A DNA stretch of 64,000 bases from Siculibacillus lacustris. GTDB taxonomy: Bacteria; Pseudomonadota; Alphaproteobacteria; Rhizobiales; Ancalomicrobiaceae. The first letter of the stretch is position 1, and every line of letters starts with the position of its first letter. The stretch is taken from contig NZ_SJFN01000024.1 of the NCBI RefSeq assembly GCF_004328075.1, forward strand, positions 1 to 64,000. The letters run 5' to 3'. Position numbers and translations under genes: made by a program. The notes beneath the pieces were generated by a model. The model was given only the letters and a program-made list of their open reading frames with translations. It searched no databases and was not told where the DNA came from. Shown here in pieces: positions 28,669 to 38,268 of the stretch.

Positions 28669-28704
28669 TTAAGGGCTTGGTAACCTTCGTTAACGAATGG
28701 TTAA
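28669..28704. promoter_or_regulatory. Two CtrA-type boxes
   Basis: TTAA-N7-GTAA at 28669-28683 and a perfect TTAA-N7-TTAA at 28690-28704, the published consensus for the cell-cycle regulator CtrA. They are 21 bp apart in the same orientation, i.e. two helical turns. They lie in the PPSR/hemE gap. Confidence 0.65.
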
Positions 28705-28760
28705 CGAGGCGGGCGGTGGACAACCCGTCGAATCGGCGTCGACACGACCTCGAGAGCGGG

Positions 28761-28776
28761 TGTTTCACGTGAGTCA
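28761..28776. other. parS-like site (14/16) in the origin region
   Basis: TGTTTCACGTGAGTCA matches the parS consensus at 14 of 16 positions; the whole left arm and the CACGTG core are intact. It is 57 bp from the second CtrA box. It is noncoding, so protein coding does not explain it. Confidence 0.7.
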
Positions 28777-28866
28777 TTGTGGACGGCGCTTGATCCCGGT
28801 AATCCACCGACTAAGAGTCATAGAAATTCTTCCTTCGAAGAAGATCTGTAAGAGGGAGGGCTGTGG

Positions 28867-29919
28867 GTGAGTTCGGTGGGTGAGCGCAAGGTGCTGGCGG
28901 TGTTGGCGGGCGAACGGATGTTCCCGCCGCCGATCTGGATGATGCGGCAGGCTGGGCGCTATCTCCCGGAGTATCGGGCGACCCGGGCTCAGGCCGGCGG
29001 ATTCCTCGATCTGTGCTATTCGCCGAAGCTCGCGACCGAGGTCACGCTGCAGCCGATCCGGCGCTACGGCTTCGATGCGGCGATCCTGTTCTCCGACATC
29101 CTGGTGGTGCCCGACGCGCTCGGTCGTAAAGTGGCTTTCGTCGAAGGCGAAGGGCCACGGCTCGAGCCGCTCGATCTCTCGGAGGTCGGTCGACTCGATC
29201 TCGACGGCATCGCCCGGCGCCTGGGACCGGTCTACGAGGCGATCGAACTGATCCGGGCGGGGTTGCCCTACGAGACCACCCTGCTCGGCTTCTGCGGGGC
29301 GCCCTGGACCGTGGCGACCTATATGATCGCCGGACGGGGAACCCCCGATCAGGCGCCGGCCCGCCGCGCCGCTCTGACCGACCCGGAGGGCTTCGCGCAG
29401 TTGATCGATGTGCTGGTCGCCGCCTCGATCGCGTATCTCTCGGCGCAGGTTTCGGCCGGCGTCGATGCGGTGCAGATCTTCGACACCTGGGCCGGGGTCC
29501 TCGATCCGTCCGAACTGCGGCGCTGGGTGATCGACCCGACGGCGCGGATCGTCGCCGGGCTCCGGGCGCAGCATCCCGGTATCCGGGTGATCGGCTTTCC
29601 GAAGGGCGTGCAGGCGGGTCTGGTCGATTTCGTCACATCCACCGGAGTCGATGCGGTCGGTCTCGATTGGACGATTCCCTCGGCCTTCGTTCGCGCCGAG
29701 GTCCAGCCGCGAGTTGCGGTCCAGGGCAATCTCGATCCGATGCGGGTGGTGATCGGCGGTCGGGCGCTCGACGAGGGTGTCGACCGGGTGCTCGCCGAAC
29801 TCGGTGACGGCCGGCTGATCTTCAACCTCGGTCACGGCATCACGCCCGACGCCGATCCGGCCCATGTGGCGCGGATGGTCGAGCGGGTGCGCAGCGCCGG
29901 GACGAGGGCGACCGCATGA
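28867..29919 (+). CDS. hemE: Uroporphyrinogen decarboxylase
   Basis: A 350-residue enzyme converting uroporphyrinogen III to coproporphyrinogen III in haem synthesis. Motifs are [20 protein letters not shown] (the two conserved Arg), [16 protein letters not shown] (Asp in the active site), [35 protein letters not shown] and QGNLDPMRV. The start is GTG 28867 after GAGGG; a second GTG three codons on is possible. The hemJ ATG overlaps its stop (ATGA). It flanks the likely replication origin, as in Caulobacter. Confidence 0.97.
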   Translation: MSSVGERKVLAVLAGERMFPPPIWMMRQAGRYLPEYRATRAQAGGFLDLCYSPKLATEVTLQPIRRYGFDAAILFSDILVVPDALGRKVAFVEGEGPRLEPLDLSEVGRLDLDGIARRLGPVYEAIELIRAGLPYETTLLGFCGAPWTVATYMIAGRGTPDQAPARRAALTDPEGFAQLIDVLVAASIAYLSAQVSAGVDAVQIFDTWAGVLDPSELRRWVIDPTARIVAGLRAQHPGIRVIGFPKGVQAGLVDFVTSTGVDAVGLDWTIPSAFVRAEVQPRVAVQGNLDPMRVVIGGRALDEGVDRVLAELGDGRLIFNLGHGITPDADPAHVARMVERVRSAGTRATA

Positions 29920-30443
29920 ACGCCGACGTGCCGAATCGCCTGCGCCGGACGCTGATCTGGCTGGTCACGGCCGGTCTCGCCTTCGCAGGCCTCGCGATCT
30001 ACGTGCCGGTGACCTCGTCGTCCTATGCCTGGATCAAGGTGCTGCACATCCTGGCGGTGATCTCGTGGATGGCCGGGATGCTCTATCTGCCGCGGCTGTT
30101 CGTCTACCATTGTGGCGCCGAGATCGGCTCGGTCCAGTCGGAGACGTTCAAGGTGATGGAGCGGCGCCTGCTGCGCGGCATCATCAATCCGGCGATGGTC
30201 GTGGCCTGGGTCGCCGGTCTCTGGCTCGCCTGGAAGATCCATGAGTTTCAAGGCGCTTGGCTGCACGCCAAACTGGCCGGCGTGGTGATCCTGTCGGGGG
30301 TGCACGGCTACTTCGCCAAGGCGGTCGCCGACTTCGCCCGCGATCAGGGCCGACGGGTGGCACGGCACTGGCGGCTGATGAACGAAGTGCCGACCCTGCT
30401 GATGATCGTGATCGTGATCCTGGTGGTGGTCCAGCCGTTCTGA
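29916..30443 (+). CDS. hemJ: Protoporphyrinogen oxidase HemJ
   Basis: A 175-residue membrane protein of the UPF0093/HemJ family, which oxidises protoporphyrinogen IX to protoporphyrin IX and replaces HemY/HemG in most alphaproteobacteria. Four or five helices are seen. The conserved haem-binding helix is [26 protein letters not shown], and the family segments [30 protein letters not shown] and [20 protein letters not shown] follow. ATG 29916 overlaps the hemE stop, so the two haem genes are coupled. hemH, often next, is absent. Confidence 0.94.
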   Translation: MNADVPNRLRRTLIWLVTAGLAFAGLAIYVPVTSSSYAWIKVLHILAVISWMAGMLYLPRLFVYHCGAEIGSVQSETFKVMERRLLRGIINPAMVVAWVAGLWLAWKIHEFQGAWLHAKLAGVVILSGVHGYFAKAVADFARDQGRRVARHWRLMNEVPTLLMIVIVILVVVQPF

Positions 30444-30759
30444 GGTCTCGAAAGCCCGTTCGAGCGATCTCGCAGCAATCTCTGTCGGGGGGTCTTGTCG
30501 AGCGCCGCGCAGCAGACTATTTTCCCCGTGCTCTCCCGAAGCAGACGACCCCGTATTCGGAATCGAATGCGCCCTTCCGGGGCGACCGAATCGGACAAGA
30601 GGCCCGGCCGCCCGAGCCGCTCTGCACGTCCGCTCCCTCCCTTCTCGAACGTCGCGCGACAGACTTCCGTACCGCGCGAAGGTTCACCCCCCTTCCGACG
30701 TCTCGACCGCCGACTCCGAGTCGGGCGGTCACGTGCTCATACTCGAGAGACCGCTTCTC
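30444..30759 (+). promoter_or_regulatory. Rho leader region with hairpin
   Basis: A 316-bp gene-free interval before rho. Its clearest element is a perfect stem GACCGCC(G)ACTC ... GAGTC(G)GGCGGTC at 30705-30730, which ends 29 bases before the rho ATG. Rho genes in other bacteria are autoregulated by Rho-dependent termination in the leader, so the long leader is compatible with that. The first half contains pyrimidine-rich stretches, but I see no other structured element or small ORF that I trust. Confidence 0.45.
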
Positions 30760-32025
30760 ATGCAGCAATTGAAACTCCAGGACCTCAAGGGCAAGTCGCC
30801 GACCGATCTGCTCGCCTTCGCCGAGGAGCTCGAGGTCGAGAACGCCAGCACCATGCGCAAGCAGGAGCTGATGTTCGCGATTCTCAAGCAGCTCGCGGCG
30901 CGCGACGTCGAGATCATCGGCGAGGGTGTGGTCGAGGTCCTGCAGGACGGGTTCGGCTTCCTGCGGTCGCCGGACGCCAACTACCTGGCGGGTCCTGACG
31001 ACATCTACGTGTCGCCGTCGCAGATCCGGCGGTTCTCGCTCAGGACCGGCGACACGGTCGAAGGCCACATCCGCAGCCCCAAGGAGGGCGAGCGCTATTT
31101 CGCGCTGCTGAAGGTCAACACGATCAATTTCGAGGATCCGGAGAAGACCCGTCACAAGGTCCACTTCGACAATCTGACGCCGCTCTATCCCGACGAGCGC
31201 TTCAAGATGGAGCCCGAGGAGCCGACCTCCAAGGACAACTCCGCCCGCGTCATCGACATCGTCACGCCGCTCGGCAAGGGTCAGCGCGCGCTGATCGTCG
31301 CCCCGCCGCGCACCGGCAAGACGGTGTTGCTGCAGAACATCGCCAAGTCGATCACCTCGAATCACCCGGACTGTTTCCTGATCGTCCTGTTGATCGACGA
31401 GCGGCCCGAGGAAGTCACCGACATGCAGCGCACGGTGAAGGGCGAGGTGGTGTCCTCGACCTTCGACGAGCCGGCCTCGCGTCACGTTGCGGTCGCCGAA
31501 ATGGTCATCGAGAAGGCCAAGCGCCTGGTCGAACACGGCCGCGACGTGGTCATCCTGCTCGATTCGATCACTCGTCTCGGGCGCGCCTACAACACTGTGG
31601 TGCCGTCGTCCGGCAAGGTGCTGACCGGCGGCGTCGACGCCAACGCCCTGCAGCGGCCGAAGCGCTTCTTCGGCGCGGCCCGCAACATCGAGAACGGCGG
31701 CTCGCTGACGATCATCGCCACGGCGCTGATCGAAACCGGCAGCCGCATGGACGAGGTGATCTTCGAAGAGTTCAAGGGCACCGGCAACTCGGAAATCATC
31801 CTCGACCGCAAGGTGGCCGACAAGCGGGTGTTCCCGTCGATCGACATCACCCGCTCGGGCACCCGCAAGGAAGAGCTCCTGGTGCCGCCCGACGTGCTCA
31901 AGAAGATGTACGTCCTGCGCCGCATCCTCACACCGATGGGCACCGTCGACGCGATCGAGTTCCTGCTCGACAAGCTGCGCCAGACCAAGCGCAACGCCGA
32001 CTTCTTCGATTCGATGAACACCTGA
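30760..32025 (+). CDS. rho: Transcription termination factor Rho
   Basis: A 421-residue hexameric RNA helicase that terminates transcription. It has the N-terminal three-helix domain ([25 protein letters not shown]), the cold-shock-like RNA-binding fold ([37 protein letters not shown]), the RecA-like ATPase with Walker A APPRTGKT, Walker [17 protein letters not shown] and the R and Q loops ([27 protein letters not shown]). ATG 30760 is used because [10 protein letters not shown] matches the normal start; 30733 is an in-frame alternative. A hairpin precedes it and a strong terminator follows. Position beside hemE-hemJ and mnmE is the usual alphaproteobacterial order. Confidence 0.98.
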   Translation: MQQLKLQDLKGKSPTDLLAFAEELEVENASTMRKQELMFAILKQLAARDVEIIGEGVVEVLQDGFGFLRSPDANYLAGPDDIYVSPSQIRRFSLRTGDTVEGHIRSPKEGERYFALLKVNTINFEDPEKTRHKVHFDNLTPLYPDERFKMEPEEPTSKDNSARVIDIVTPLGKGQRALIVAPPRTGKTVLLQNIAKSITSNHPDCFLIVLLIDERPEEVTDMQRTVKGEVVSSTFDEPASRHVAVAEMVIEKAKRLVEHGRDVVILLDSITRLGRAYNTVVPSSGKVLTGGVDANALQRPKRFFGAARNIENGGSLTIIATALIETGSRMDEVIFEEFKGTGNSEIILDRKVADKRVFPSIDITRSGTRKEELLVPPDVLKKMYVLRRILTPMGTVDAIEFLLDKLRQTKRNADFFDSMNT

Positions 32026-32063
32026 GCTGCCGATCCGGCGATTCGGATCCGAACCGATCGGTC

Positions 32064-32103
32064 GACCCGCCCGGACACTCGTCCCGGCGGGTCGTTTCGT
32101 TTT
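32064..32103 (+). terminator. Rho gene terminator
   Basis: GACCCGCC ... GGCGGGTC stem at 32064-32093, with further pairing GGA/TCC next to a CACTCG loop, followed by GTTTCGTTTT. It separates rho from the convergent thioredoxin-domain gene and is a convincing intrinsic terminator. Confidence 0.88.
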
Positions 32104-32106
32104 CGC

Positions 32107-34134
32107 TCATACCGGCCGACCGGTCTCCAGCAGCGTGCGCAGCGGGCTCGGTTCGGTGACCGGCAGGCCGCAGGCACCGTCGCGGCAGACCCAGGCGGTG
32201 GGCAGGCCCTGGACCGCCGGTTTGCCGGCGGCGGGATGATCGGCGGCGAGGCCGGCGGTCGATTCGGTTTCGAACAGAACGACGCGCGGGTCGTTCGATT
32301 CGAACACGACACGACGCAGGGCCTCGCCGTCGGTGCCGGCGGGTACGATCAGCACCACCTCGATCAGACCCAGCAGGGTGTCGAGCGCCGCGCCGAGCCC
32401 GGCGGTGGCGTAGATGTCGGCGAGCATGGCGCCCGACAGGCCGTCGAGAGCGGCCTCGGCGCGGGCCGTCCAAGTGGCGTCGCCGGTGAACACCGCCAGG
32501 CGCACCAGGGCATCGACGGCCACCGCATTGGGATTGGGCACCGCGTCGTCCTTGGCCGAGCGCGGCCGGACGATCAGCGCCTCGGCATCGTCGGCGGTGA
32601 CGAACCAGCCACCGCTCGGATCGGCATGATGGCGCTCGAGGGCGCGGGCCCAGCGCAGGGCGTCGTCGAGATAGCCGGCGGCGCGGGTGGTCTCGTAGAG
32701 GGTGAGGGCGGCGCGGATCATGTGAGCGTGGTCGCCCGACAGGCCGGGGTACAGCAGCCGGCCGGCGCGCCAGCAATGGCCGAGGCGATCGCCGCGGGTC
32801 ATCGATTCGGCGATGAAACGATAGGCCGCGGTCGCCCGATCCAGCCAGTCCGGCCGATCGAGCCGGCGGGCGGCGAGCGCCAGCGCATGGATCATCGCGC
32901 CGTTCCAGTCGGCGAGCACCTTGTCGTCGGTGGCCGGGCGGATGCGGCCGGCGCGGCGGGCGAGCAGAGCGGCGCGCGAGGCGGCGAGGCGGGCCTCGCG
33001 GGCGCGGTCCCAGGGCCGATCGTCGGCGCTGCGGTTGAGGATGGTCTTGCCTTCCCAGTTGCCGCCCGGCCGCACGTCGTAGGCGGCGGCGAACTCGTCG
33101 AAGGCCGGCCCCAGCACCTCGACGATCTCCTCCGCGCTCCAGACGTAGAAACGGCCCTCTTCGTGTTCGCTGTCGGCGTCGATGGCCGAGGCGAAGGCGC
33201 CGCCGGGCAAGGTCATCTCGTCGGAAAGCCAGGTCACGATGCCTTCGATTCGCTCCCGGAACAGTGGCAGGCCGGCGGTGCCCCAGGCCCGCCCGAGAAG
33301 CTCGAGGATCTGGGCATTGTCGTAGAGCATCTTTTCGAAATGCGGGACCAACCACACCTCGTCGGTGGAATAGCGGGCGAAGCCGCCGCCGAGGTGGTCC
33401 CAGATGCCGCCACGGCTCATCCGCTCGAGGGTCAGCAAGGTGGCGGCGACGCCGTCCTCGGACGGGCCGCGGCGCCCGGCGCGCCAGAACAGTTCGAGCA
33501 GGTTGGTCTGGGGGAACTTCGGTGCGCCGCGGGTGCCGCCGTGACGCGGGTCGACCAGTTCCAGCAGACGCTCGGCGGCGGCGTCGAGGAAGTCGCGGCC
33601 GAGCACCCCGGGGCCGGCGCCGGCCTGTTGTTCGAGACGCCGGCGGATCGCCGCGGCGTTCTTGGCGACCTTCTGCGGCTCCTCGGCGTGGATGCGAGCC
33701 ATCTCGTGGAGCACCTGGACGAAGCCGGGGCGACCCCACTTCGGCTCCTTGGGGAAATAGGTGCCTCCCCAGAACGGCCCGCCGGTGCTATCGAGGAACA
33801 GAGTCATCGGCCAGCCGCCCTGTTCGCCGAAGGCGTGGAGCGCGGCCATGTAGATCTGATCGATGTCGGGACGCTCCTCGCGATCGACCTTGATGTTGAC
33901 GAACAGGGCGTTCATCACCGCCGCGACGTCAGGGTCCTCGAAGGATTCGTGGGCCATGACATGGCACCAGTGGCAGGCGGCGTAGCCGACCGAGAGCAGG
34001 ATCGGTTTGCCGGTGGCCTGCGCTTCGGCGAGGGCTTCCGGCCCCCAGGGGCGCCAGTGGACCGGGTTGGCGGCATGCTGGAGCAGGTAGGGGCTGGTGG
34101 CGTCGGCGAGCAGATTGGCGGCGGGGTGGGTCAC
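32107..34134 (-). CDS. Thioredoxin-domain DUF255 protein (YyaL/SSP411 family)
   Basis: A 675-residue cytosolic protein with an N-terminal thioredoxin-like domain and a long (alpha/alpha)6-barrel-like region similar to N-acylglucosamine 2-epimerases. The redox motif is CHWCHVM (CxxC) following [12 protein letters not shown], then [44 protein letters not shown]. Its function is not known; the human relative is SPATA20. The start GTG 34134 has a GAGGAG tract upstream; the longer frame to 34239 carries an unconserved Arg-rich extension. It is a single gene convergent with rho. Confidence 0.93.
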   Translation of the reverse strand: MTHPAANLLADATSPYLLQHAANPVHWRPWGPEALAEAQATGKPILLSVGYAACHWCHVMAHESFEDPDVAAVMNALFVNIKVDREERPDIDQIYMAALHAFGEQGGWPMTLFLDSTGGPFWGGTYFPKEPKWGRPGFVQVLHEMARIHAEEPQKVAKNAAAIRRRLEQQAGAGPGVLGRDFLDAAAERLLELVDPRHGGTRGAPKFPQTNLLELFWRAGRRGPSEDGVAATLLTLERMSRGGIWDHLGGGFARYSTDEVWLVPHFEKMLYDNAQILELLGRAWGTAGLPLFRERIEGIVTWLSDEMTLPGGAFASAIDADSEHEEGRFYVWSAEEIVEVLGPAFDEFAAAYDVRPGGNWEGKTILNRSADDRPWDRAREARLAASRAALLARRAGRIRPATDDKVLADWNGAMIHALALAARRLDRPDWLDRATAAYRFIAESMTRGDRLGHCWRAGRLLYPGLSGDHAHMIRAALTLYETTRAAGYLDDALRWARALERHHADPSGGWFVTADDAEALIVRPRSAKDDAVPNPNAVAVDALVRLAVFTGDATWTARAEAALDGLSGAMLADIYATAGLGAALDTLLGLIEVVLIVPAGTDGEALRRVVFESNDPRVVLFETESTAGLAADHPAAGKPAVQGLPTAWVCRDGACGLPVTEPSPLRTLLETGRPV

Positions 34135-34220
34135 GGAGCGCTCCTCGCGTCGGTCGGCGACGCACACGACACCCACAGTAGCGCGACGAGCGCGCGAGGA
34201 AAGGCCGGGTCTCGAGCGGA

Positions 34221-35549
34221 ATGGACACGATCTATGCACTTTCGAGCGGCGGCCTGCCGGCGGCGATCGCGGTGATCCGGGTCTCCGGCCCGGCCTGCCG
34301 GACGGTGCTCGTCGGCCTCGTCGGCGGCGTGCCGGTGCCGCGCCGGGCGGTGCTGCGGTCGCTGGTCGACGGGAACGGCCGCGTGCTCGACCGCGGTCTG
34401 GTTCTGTGGTTCCCGGGCCCGGGCAGCGCCACCGGCGAAGATCTCGCCGAGTTGCAGGTGCATGGTGGCCGGGCGGTGGTCGCGGCGGTGCTGCGCCGGC
34501 TCGGGAGCTTCGACGGGGTGCGGCCGGCGGTGGCCGGCGAATTCACCCGGCGGGCGTTGATCGCCGGGCGGATGGACCTCACCCAGGTCGAGGGCCTCGC
34601 CGATCTCCTGGCGGCCGAGACCGAGGCTCAGCATCGCCAGGCGTTGCGCCAGGCCGACGGGGACTTGCGGCGGCTCTACGAAAGCTGGCGGGCGCAAGTG
34701 ATCCGGGCCCGGGCGCTGGTCGAGGCGCAATTCGATTTTTCGGATGAAGAGGACATTCCCGGCGACACGGCGGAGGCGGCCTGGGGCATCGCCGGTGCGC
34801 TCGCGGCGGCGATCCGACGGCATCTCGACGACGGCCGGCGGGGCGAACGGCTGCGCTCCGGCTATCAGGTGGTGTTGATGGGGCCGCCCAATGTCGGCAA
34901 GTCGAGCCTGCTGAACGCTCTTGCCCGGCGCGAAGCGGCGATTGTCACCGCCGAGCCGGGCACCACCCGCGATCCGATCGAGGTGCACCTCGATCTCGCC
35001 GGGGTTCCGGTGACGGTGATCGACACCGCCGGACTGCGGAGCGACGGGTCCGGTCCGATCGAAGCCGAGGGGATGCGGCGGGCGCGAGCGCGCGGGGCGG
35101 CGGCGGATCTCGTGCTGTGGATGAGCGCGCCGGACGTCGCGGCGTCCGAGCCGGGGGACGTCGGGACGGCGTTGCTGTGGCGCGTGGATGCCAAGACCGA
35201 TCTCGGCGCCGTGGTGACCGAGTCGGGTCCGGAACGGTATGATCGGCGATTCGCGGTCTCGGTGCGGACCGGAGCCGGGGTCGATGCTCTCGTGACGGCG
35301 ATGGCGGCGGAGGCGGAATCGGGTGCCGGCGGCGGGGCGGATCTCGGTCCGACCCGGGAGCGGCACCGGATCGAACTCGCAGGAACTGCGGCGGCGCTCG
35401 ATTCGGCAGCGCTGAGAGCGGATCTGCCGGCGGAACTGCGTGCGGAGGACCTGCGGACTGCCGCCGATCGGCTCGGTCGGCTGACCGGGGCGATCGGCGT
35501 CGACGACCTGCTCGACGTGATCTTCGGCGAGTTCTGCATCGGCAAATGA
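34221..35549 (+). CDS. mnmE: tRNA modification GTPase MnmE
   Basis: A 442-residue GTPase that acts with MnmG to place the (carboxymethyl)aminomethyl group at U34 of certain tRNAs. The tetrahydrofolate-binding N-domain runs [27 protein letters not shown], then [20 protein letters not shown]. The G domain has [43 protein letters not shown], and a slightly shortened switch region. The C-terminal FCIGK contains the conserved Cys. The C-terminal part is rather short compared with E. coli MnmE (454 residues). It stands 91 bp before mnmG, and a perfect parS site lies in between. Confidence 0.96.
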   Translation: MDTIYALSSGGLPAAIAVIRVSGPACRTVLVGLVGGVPVPRRAVLRSLVDGNGRVLDRGLVLWFPGPGSATGEDLAELQVHGGRAVVAAVLRRLGSFDGVRPAVAGEFTRRALIAGRMDLTQVEGLADLLAAETEAQHRQALRQADGDLRRLYESWRAQVIRARALVEAQFDFSDEEDIPGDTAEAAWGIAGALAAAIRRHLDDGRRGERLRSGYQVVLMGPPNVGKSSLLNALARREAAIVTAEPGTTRDPIEVHLDLAGVPVTVIDTAGLRSDGSGPIEAEGMRRARARGAAADLVLWMSAPDVAASEPGDVGTALLWRVDAKTDLGAVVTESGPERYDRRFAVSVRTGAGVDALVTAMAAEAESGAGGGADLGPTRERHRIELAGTAAALDSAALRADLPAELRAEDLRTAADRLGRLTGAIGVDDLLDVIFGEFCIGK

Positions 35550-35570
35550 CTCGATTCGGACTCGGAACAG

Positions 35571-35586
35571 TGTTTCACGTGAAACA
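35571..35586. other. parS: Perfect parS site
   Basis: TGTTTCACGTGAAACA, a perfect 16/16 match to the chromosomal parS consensus that ParB binds. It lies in the mnmE-mnmG gap, 2.7 kb from parA. Its length makes a chance match in 64 kb very unlikely. Confidence 0.93.
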
Positions 35587-35640
35587 TTGATTCGACTCCG
35601 GATCGATCGAGGAAGACGCAAATCCCATGGGGACGATTCG

Positions 35641-37536
35641 GTGACGACATCAGATTCGACGATCGACGTGGTGGTGATCGGTGGCGGACACGCCGGCTGC
35701 GAAGCCGCGGCGGCGGCGGCGCGGGTCGGCGCGCGCGTCGTCCTGCTCACCCACAAACGGTCGACGATCGGGGCGATGTCGTGCAATCCGGCGATCGGCG
35801 GGCTCGGCAAGGGCCACCTGGTGCGCGAGATCGACGCGCTGGACGGGTTGATGGGGCGGGTGGCCGATCAGGGCGGAATTCAGTTTCGATTGCTCAACCG
35901 CCGCAAGGGGCCGGCGGTGCGGGGCCCGCGGGCCCAGGCCGACCGCCGGCTCTATGCGGCGGCGATGCAGCAGGAACTGGCGGCGATTGCCGGTCTGACG
36001 GTCGTCGAAGGCGAAGCGGCGCGGCTGGTGTGCGACGGCCGGCGGGTGGTCGGGGTGGAACTCGGCGACGGCCGGTCGCTCGCCTGCGGTGCCGTGGTGA
36101 TCGCCACCGGCACTTTTCTCAACGGGCTGATGCACATCGGCGACCAGCGCAGCGTCGGCGGGCGGGTCGGCGATCCGGCGGCGCTGCGTCTGTCGTCGAG
36201 CCTCGCGGACCTCGGTCTGCAGCTCGGCCGGCTCAAGACCGGGACGCCGGCGCGGCTCGATGGACGGACCATCGACTGGGCGGCGGTGGAGCGCCAGGAG
36301 GGCGACGCCGAGCCGGTGCCCTTCTCGACTCTGACCGAGGGTCTACCCAACCCGCAGATCGCCTGTGGCGTGACCCGGACGACGCCGGAGACCCACCGGA
36401 TCATCCGCGACAATCTCGGTCGCTCGGCGATGTACGGCGGCCATATCGACAGCCGCGGTCCGCGCTATTGTCCGTCGATCGAGGACAAGATCGTCCGCTT
36501 CGGCGATCGCGATGGCCACCAGATCTTTCTCGAGCCGGAAGGACTCGACGATCCGACGGTCTATCCCAACGGCTTGTCGACGTCGCTGCCCGCCGATGCC
36601 CAAGAGGCGATGCTGCGCTCGATCCCCGGGCTCGAACGGGTGGAGATGATCCGCCCCGGCTATGCCATCGAATACGACCACATCGATCCGCGCGAGCTGA
36701 CGCCGGATCTGGCATTGCGGCGGGCCGAAGGGCTCTATCTCGCCGGTCAGATCAACGGCACCACCGGCTACGAGGAGGCGGCGGCGCAAGGGCTGGTCGC
36801 CGGGCTCAACGCCGCCCGATTCGCCTCCGGAACGAGTCCGGCGGTGTTCGCGCGAGAGACCAGTTACATCGGGGTGATGATCGACGACCTGACCACCCAA
36901 GGGATCTCCGAGCCCTACCGGATGTTCACGTCGCGGGCGGAATATCGCCTGTCGCTGCGCGCCGACAATGCCGATCGGCGGCTGACTCCGATGGGTGAGA
37001 CGCTCGGGCTGATCGGCGCCCGGCGAGCGACGGCGTTCGCGGCCAAGACTGCGGCGATCGACGGCGCGCTCGCCTGGGCGCAGTCGATCTCGGTCAGCCC
37101 GAACGAGGCGGGGCGGCTCGGGCTGACGGTCAATCGCGACGGGGTGCGGCGCAGCCTGTTCGACCTGCTGCGGCAGCCCGACATCGATCTGAAGAGGCTC
37201 GCGGCGATCTGGCCGGAGATCGGCATGTGGCGCGCCGACGTCGCCGAGCAGGTGGAGACCGACGGGCTCTACGCGGTCTATCTCGACCGACAGGCGTCCG
37301 ACGTCGAGATCCTGCGGCGCGATGAGGCGGTGCGGCTGGACGACGGGCTCGACTATGCGACGGTGCCGGGGTTGTCCAACGAGCTGCGCCAGAAGCTCGA
37401 TCGGGTGCGGCCGGAGACCCTCGGCCGAGCGGGGCGCATCGACGGCATGACCCCGGCGGCGCTGACGCTGCTGCTCGCCCATGCCCGCAAGGCCGATCTG
37501 CGCGCCGCCGACGCGCGGACGGCGGATGCGGATTGA
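35641..37536 (+). CDS. mnmG: tRNA modification FAD enzyme MnmG (GidA)
   Basis: A 631-residue FAD/NADH enzyme, partner of MnmE in tRNA U34 modification. The N-terminal Rossmann motif is [22 protein letters not shown]. Family signatures are [71 protein letters not shown], and [18 protein letters not shown]. The start is GTG 35641, close to the normal family N-terminus; an upstream ATG frame to 35587 would add residues and overlap the parS site. It is followed closely by rsmG. Confidence 0.97.
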   Translation: MTTSDSTIDVVVIGGGHAGCEAAAAAARVGARVVLLTHKRSTIGAMSCNPAIGGLGKGHLVREIDALDGLMGRVADQGGIQFRLLNRRKGPAVRGPRAQADRRLYAAAMQQELAAIAGLTVVEGEAARLVCDGRRVVGVELGDGRSLACGAVVIATGTFLNGLMHIGDQRSVGGRVGDPAALRLSSSLADLGLQLGRLKTGTPARLDGRTIDWAAVERQEGDAEPVPFSTLTEGLPNPQIACGVTRTTPETHRIIRDNLGRSAMYGGHIDSRGPRYCPSIEDKIVRFGDRDGHQIFLEPEGLDDPTVYPNGLSTSLPADAQEAMLRSIPGLERVEMIRPGYAIEYDHIDPRELTPDLALRRAEGLYLAGQINGTTGYEEAAAQGLVAGLNAARFASGTSPAVFARETSYIGVMIDDLTTQGISEPYRMFTSRAEYRLSLRADNADRRLTPMGETLGLIGARRATAFAAKTAAIDGALAWAQSISVSPNEAGRLGLTVNRDGVRRSLFDLLRQPDIDLKRLAAIWPEIGMWRADVAEQVETDGLYAVYLDRQASDVEILRRDEAVRLDDGLDYATVPGLSNELRQKLDRVRPETLGRAGRIDGMTPAALTLLLAHARKADLRAADARTADAD

Positions 37537-37570
37537 TGCGCGGACGGGGTCTCGGTAGACTCTCGCCGAG

Positions 37571-38254
37571 ATGTCGTCGCACCGCCGACGATCGATTCGA
37601 AAGCGATCCGACGTGACGACCGACGACCTCCGCTGCGTGAGCGATATTTACCCTGTTTCACGTGAAACGGCCGAGCGCCTGACGATCTATGTCGACCTCG
37701 TCGTGAAGTGGCAGAAGAGCCAGAATCTGGTGGCGCCGGGAACCTTGCCGCAGATCTGGCGGCGCCATGTCGCCGATTCGGTCCAGGTGGCGGCGATCCG
37801 GCCGGAGGCGACGCGCTGGCTCGATCTCGGATCGGGAGCGGGTTTTCCCGGCCTGGTGACGGCGATCGTCAATGCCGACCGGCCGGGTGCGGTGGTTCAT
37901 CTGGTCGAGAGCAACCACGGCAAAGCGGCCTTCCTGCGCACCGTGGCGCGGGAGACCGGCGTCGCAGCGATCGTTCATACGGTGCGGATCGAGGAGTTCG
38001 TCGCCGATTTCGCCGAGCCGATCGAGGCGATTTCCGCCCGAGCGCTGGCGCCATTGGTGCGCTTGATCCCGATGGTGGCGCCGTTGGTTGGCCGCGGCGC
38101 CGTCGCGGTTTTCCACAAGGGTCAAGATTTTGCGTCCGAGCTGGCGGATGCCACTGCATCTTGGGACCTGAATCTGGTAGAACATCCCAGTCGGATCGAA
38201 CCGGGAAGCCGTCTGGTGGAAATCCGCGGGATCGCGCCGCGCGCCCCGACCTGA
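37571..38254 (+). CDS. rsmG: 16S rRNA (guanine527-N7)-methyltransferase RsmG (GidB)
   Basis: A 227-residue SAM methyltransferase that modifies G527 of 16S rRNA. Motif I is WLDLGSGAGFPGLVTAI, then LVESNHGKAAFLRTVARETG and ISARALAPLVRLIPMVAP. The N-terminal segment PVSRETAERLTIYVDLVVKWQKSQNLVAP is typical of alphaproteobacterial RsmG. A near-perfect parS site encodes residues 29-33 (VSRET). The start is uncertain: ATG 37571, or GTG 37613 which gives 213 residues. The stop shares a base with an upstream ATG of parA, so parA follows directly. Confidence 0.95.
   Translation: MSSHRRRSIRKRSDVTTDDLRCVSDIYPVSRETAERLTIYVDLVVKWQKSQNLVAPGTLPQIWRRHVADSVQVAAIRPEATRWLDLGSGAGFPGLVTAIVNADRPGAVVHLVESNHGKAAFLRTVARETGVAAIVHTVRIEEFVADFAEPIEAISARALAPLVRLIPMVAPLVGRGAVAVFHKGQDFASELADATASWDLNLVEHPSRIEPGSRLVEIRGIAPRAPT
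37654..37669. other. parS: Near-perfect parS site (15/16) inside rsmG
   Basis: TGTTTCACGTGAAACG matches the parS consensus at 15 of 16 positions, only the last base differing. It encodes VSRET of rsmG, about 0.6 kb from parA. Confidence 0.88.
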
Positions 38255-38268
38255 TGGAGCGTCGTTCA

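Larger units (their letters stand above)
28463..28866. other. Candidate chromosomal replication origin (oriC)
   Basis: A 404-bp gap between divergent PPSR and hemE with no plausible gene. It contains two CtrA-type TTAA-N7-(T/G)TAA boxes (28669-28704), several degenerate DnaA boxes differing from TTATCCACA at two positions (28636-28644, 28715-28723 minus, 28800-28808, 28862-28870 minus), GANTC methylation sites at 28505, 28630, 28730, 28771 and 28815, a parS-like site, and an AT-richer stretch at about 28800-28850 that might unwind. In Caulobacter crescentus the origin lies next to hemE with interleaved CtrA and DnaA sites (established). Assignment here is by position and motif only. Confidence 0.7.

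Noticed and set aside
30730-30737. CACGTG near the rho start.
   Set aside because: Only the core matches; the flanks do not fit parS.
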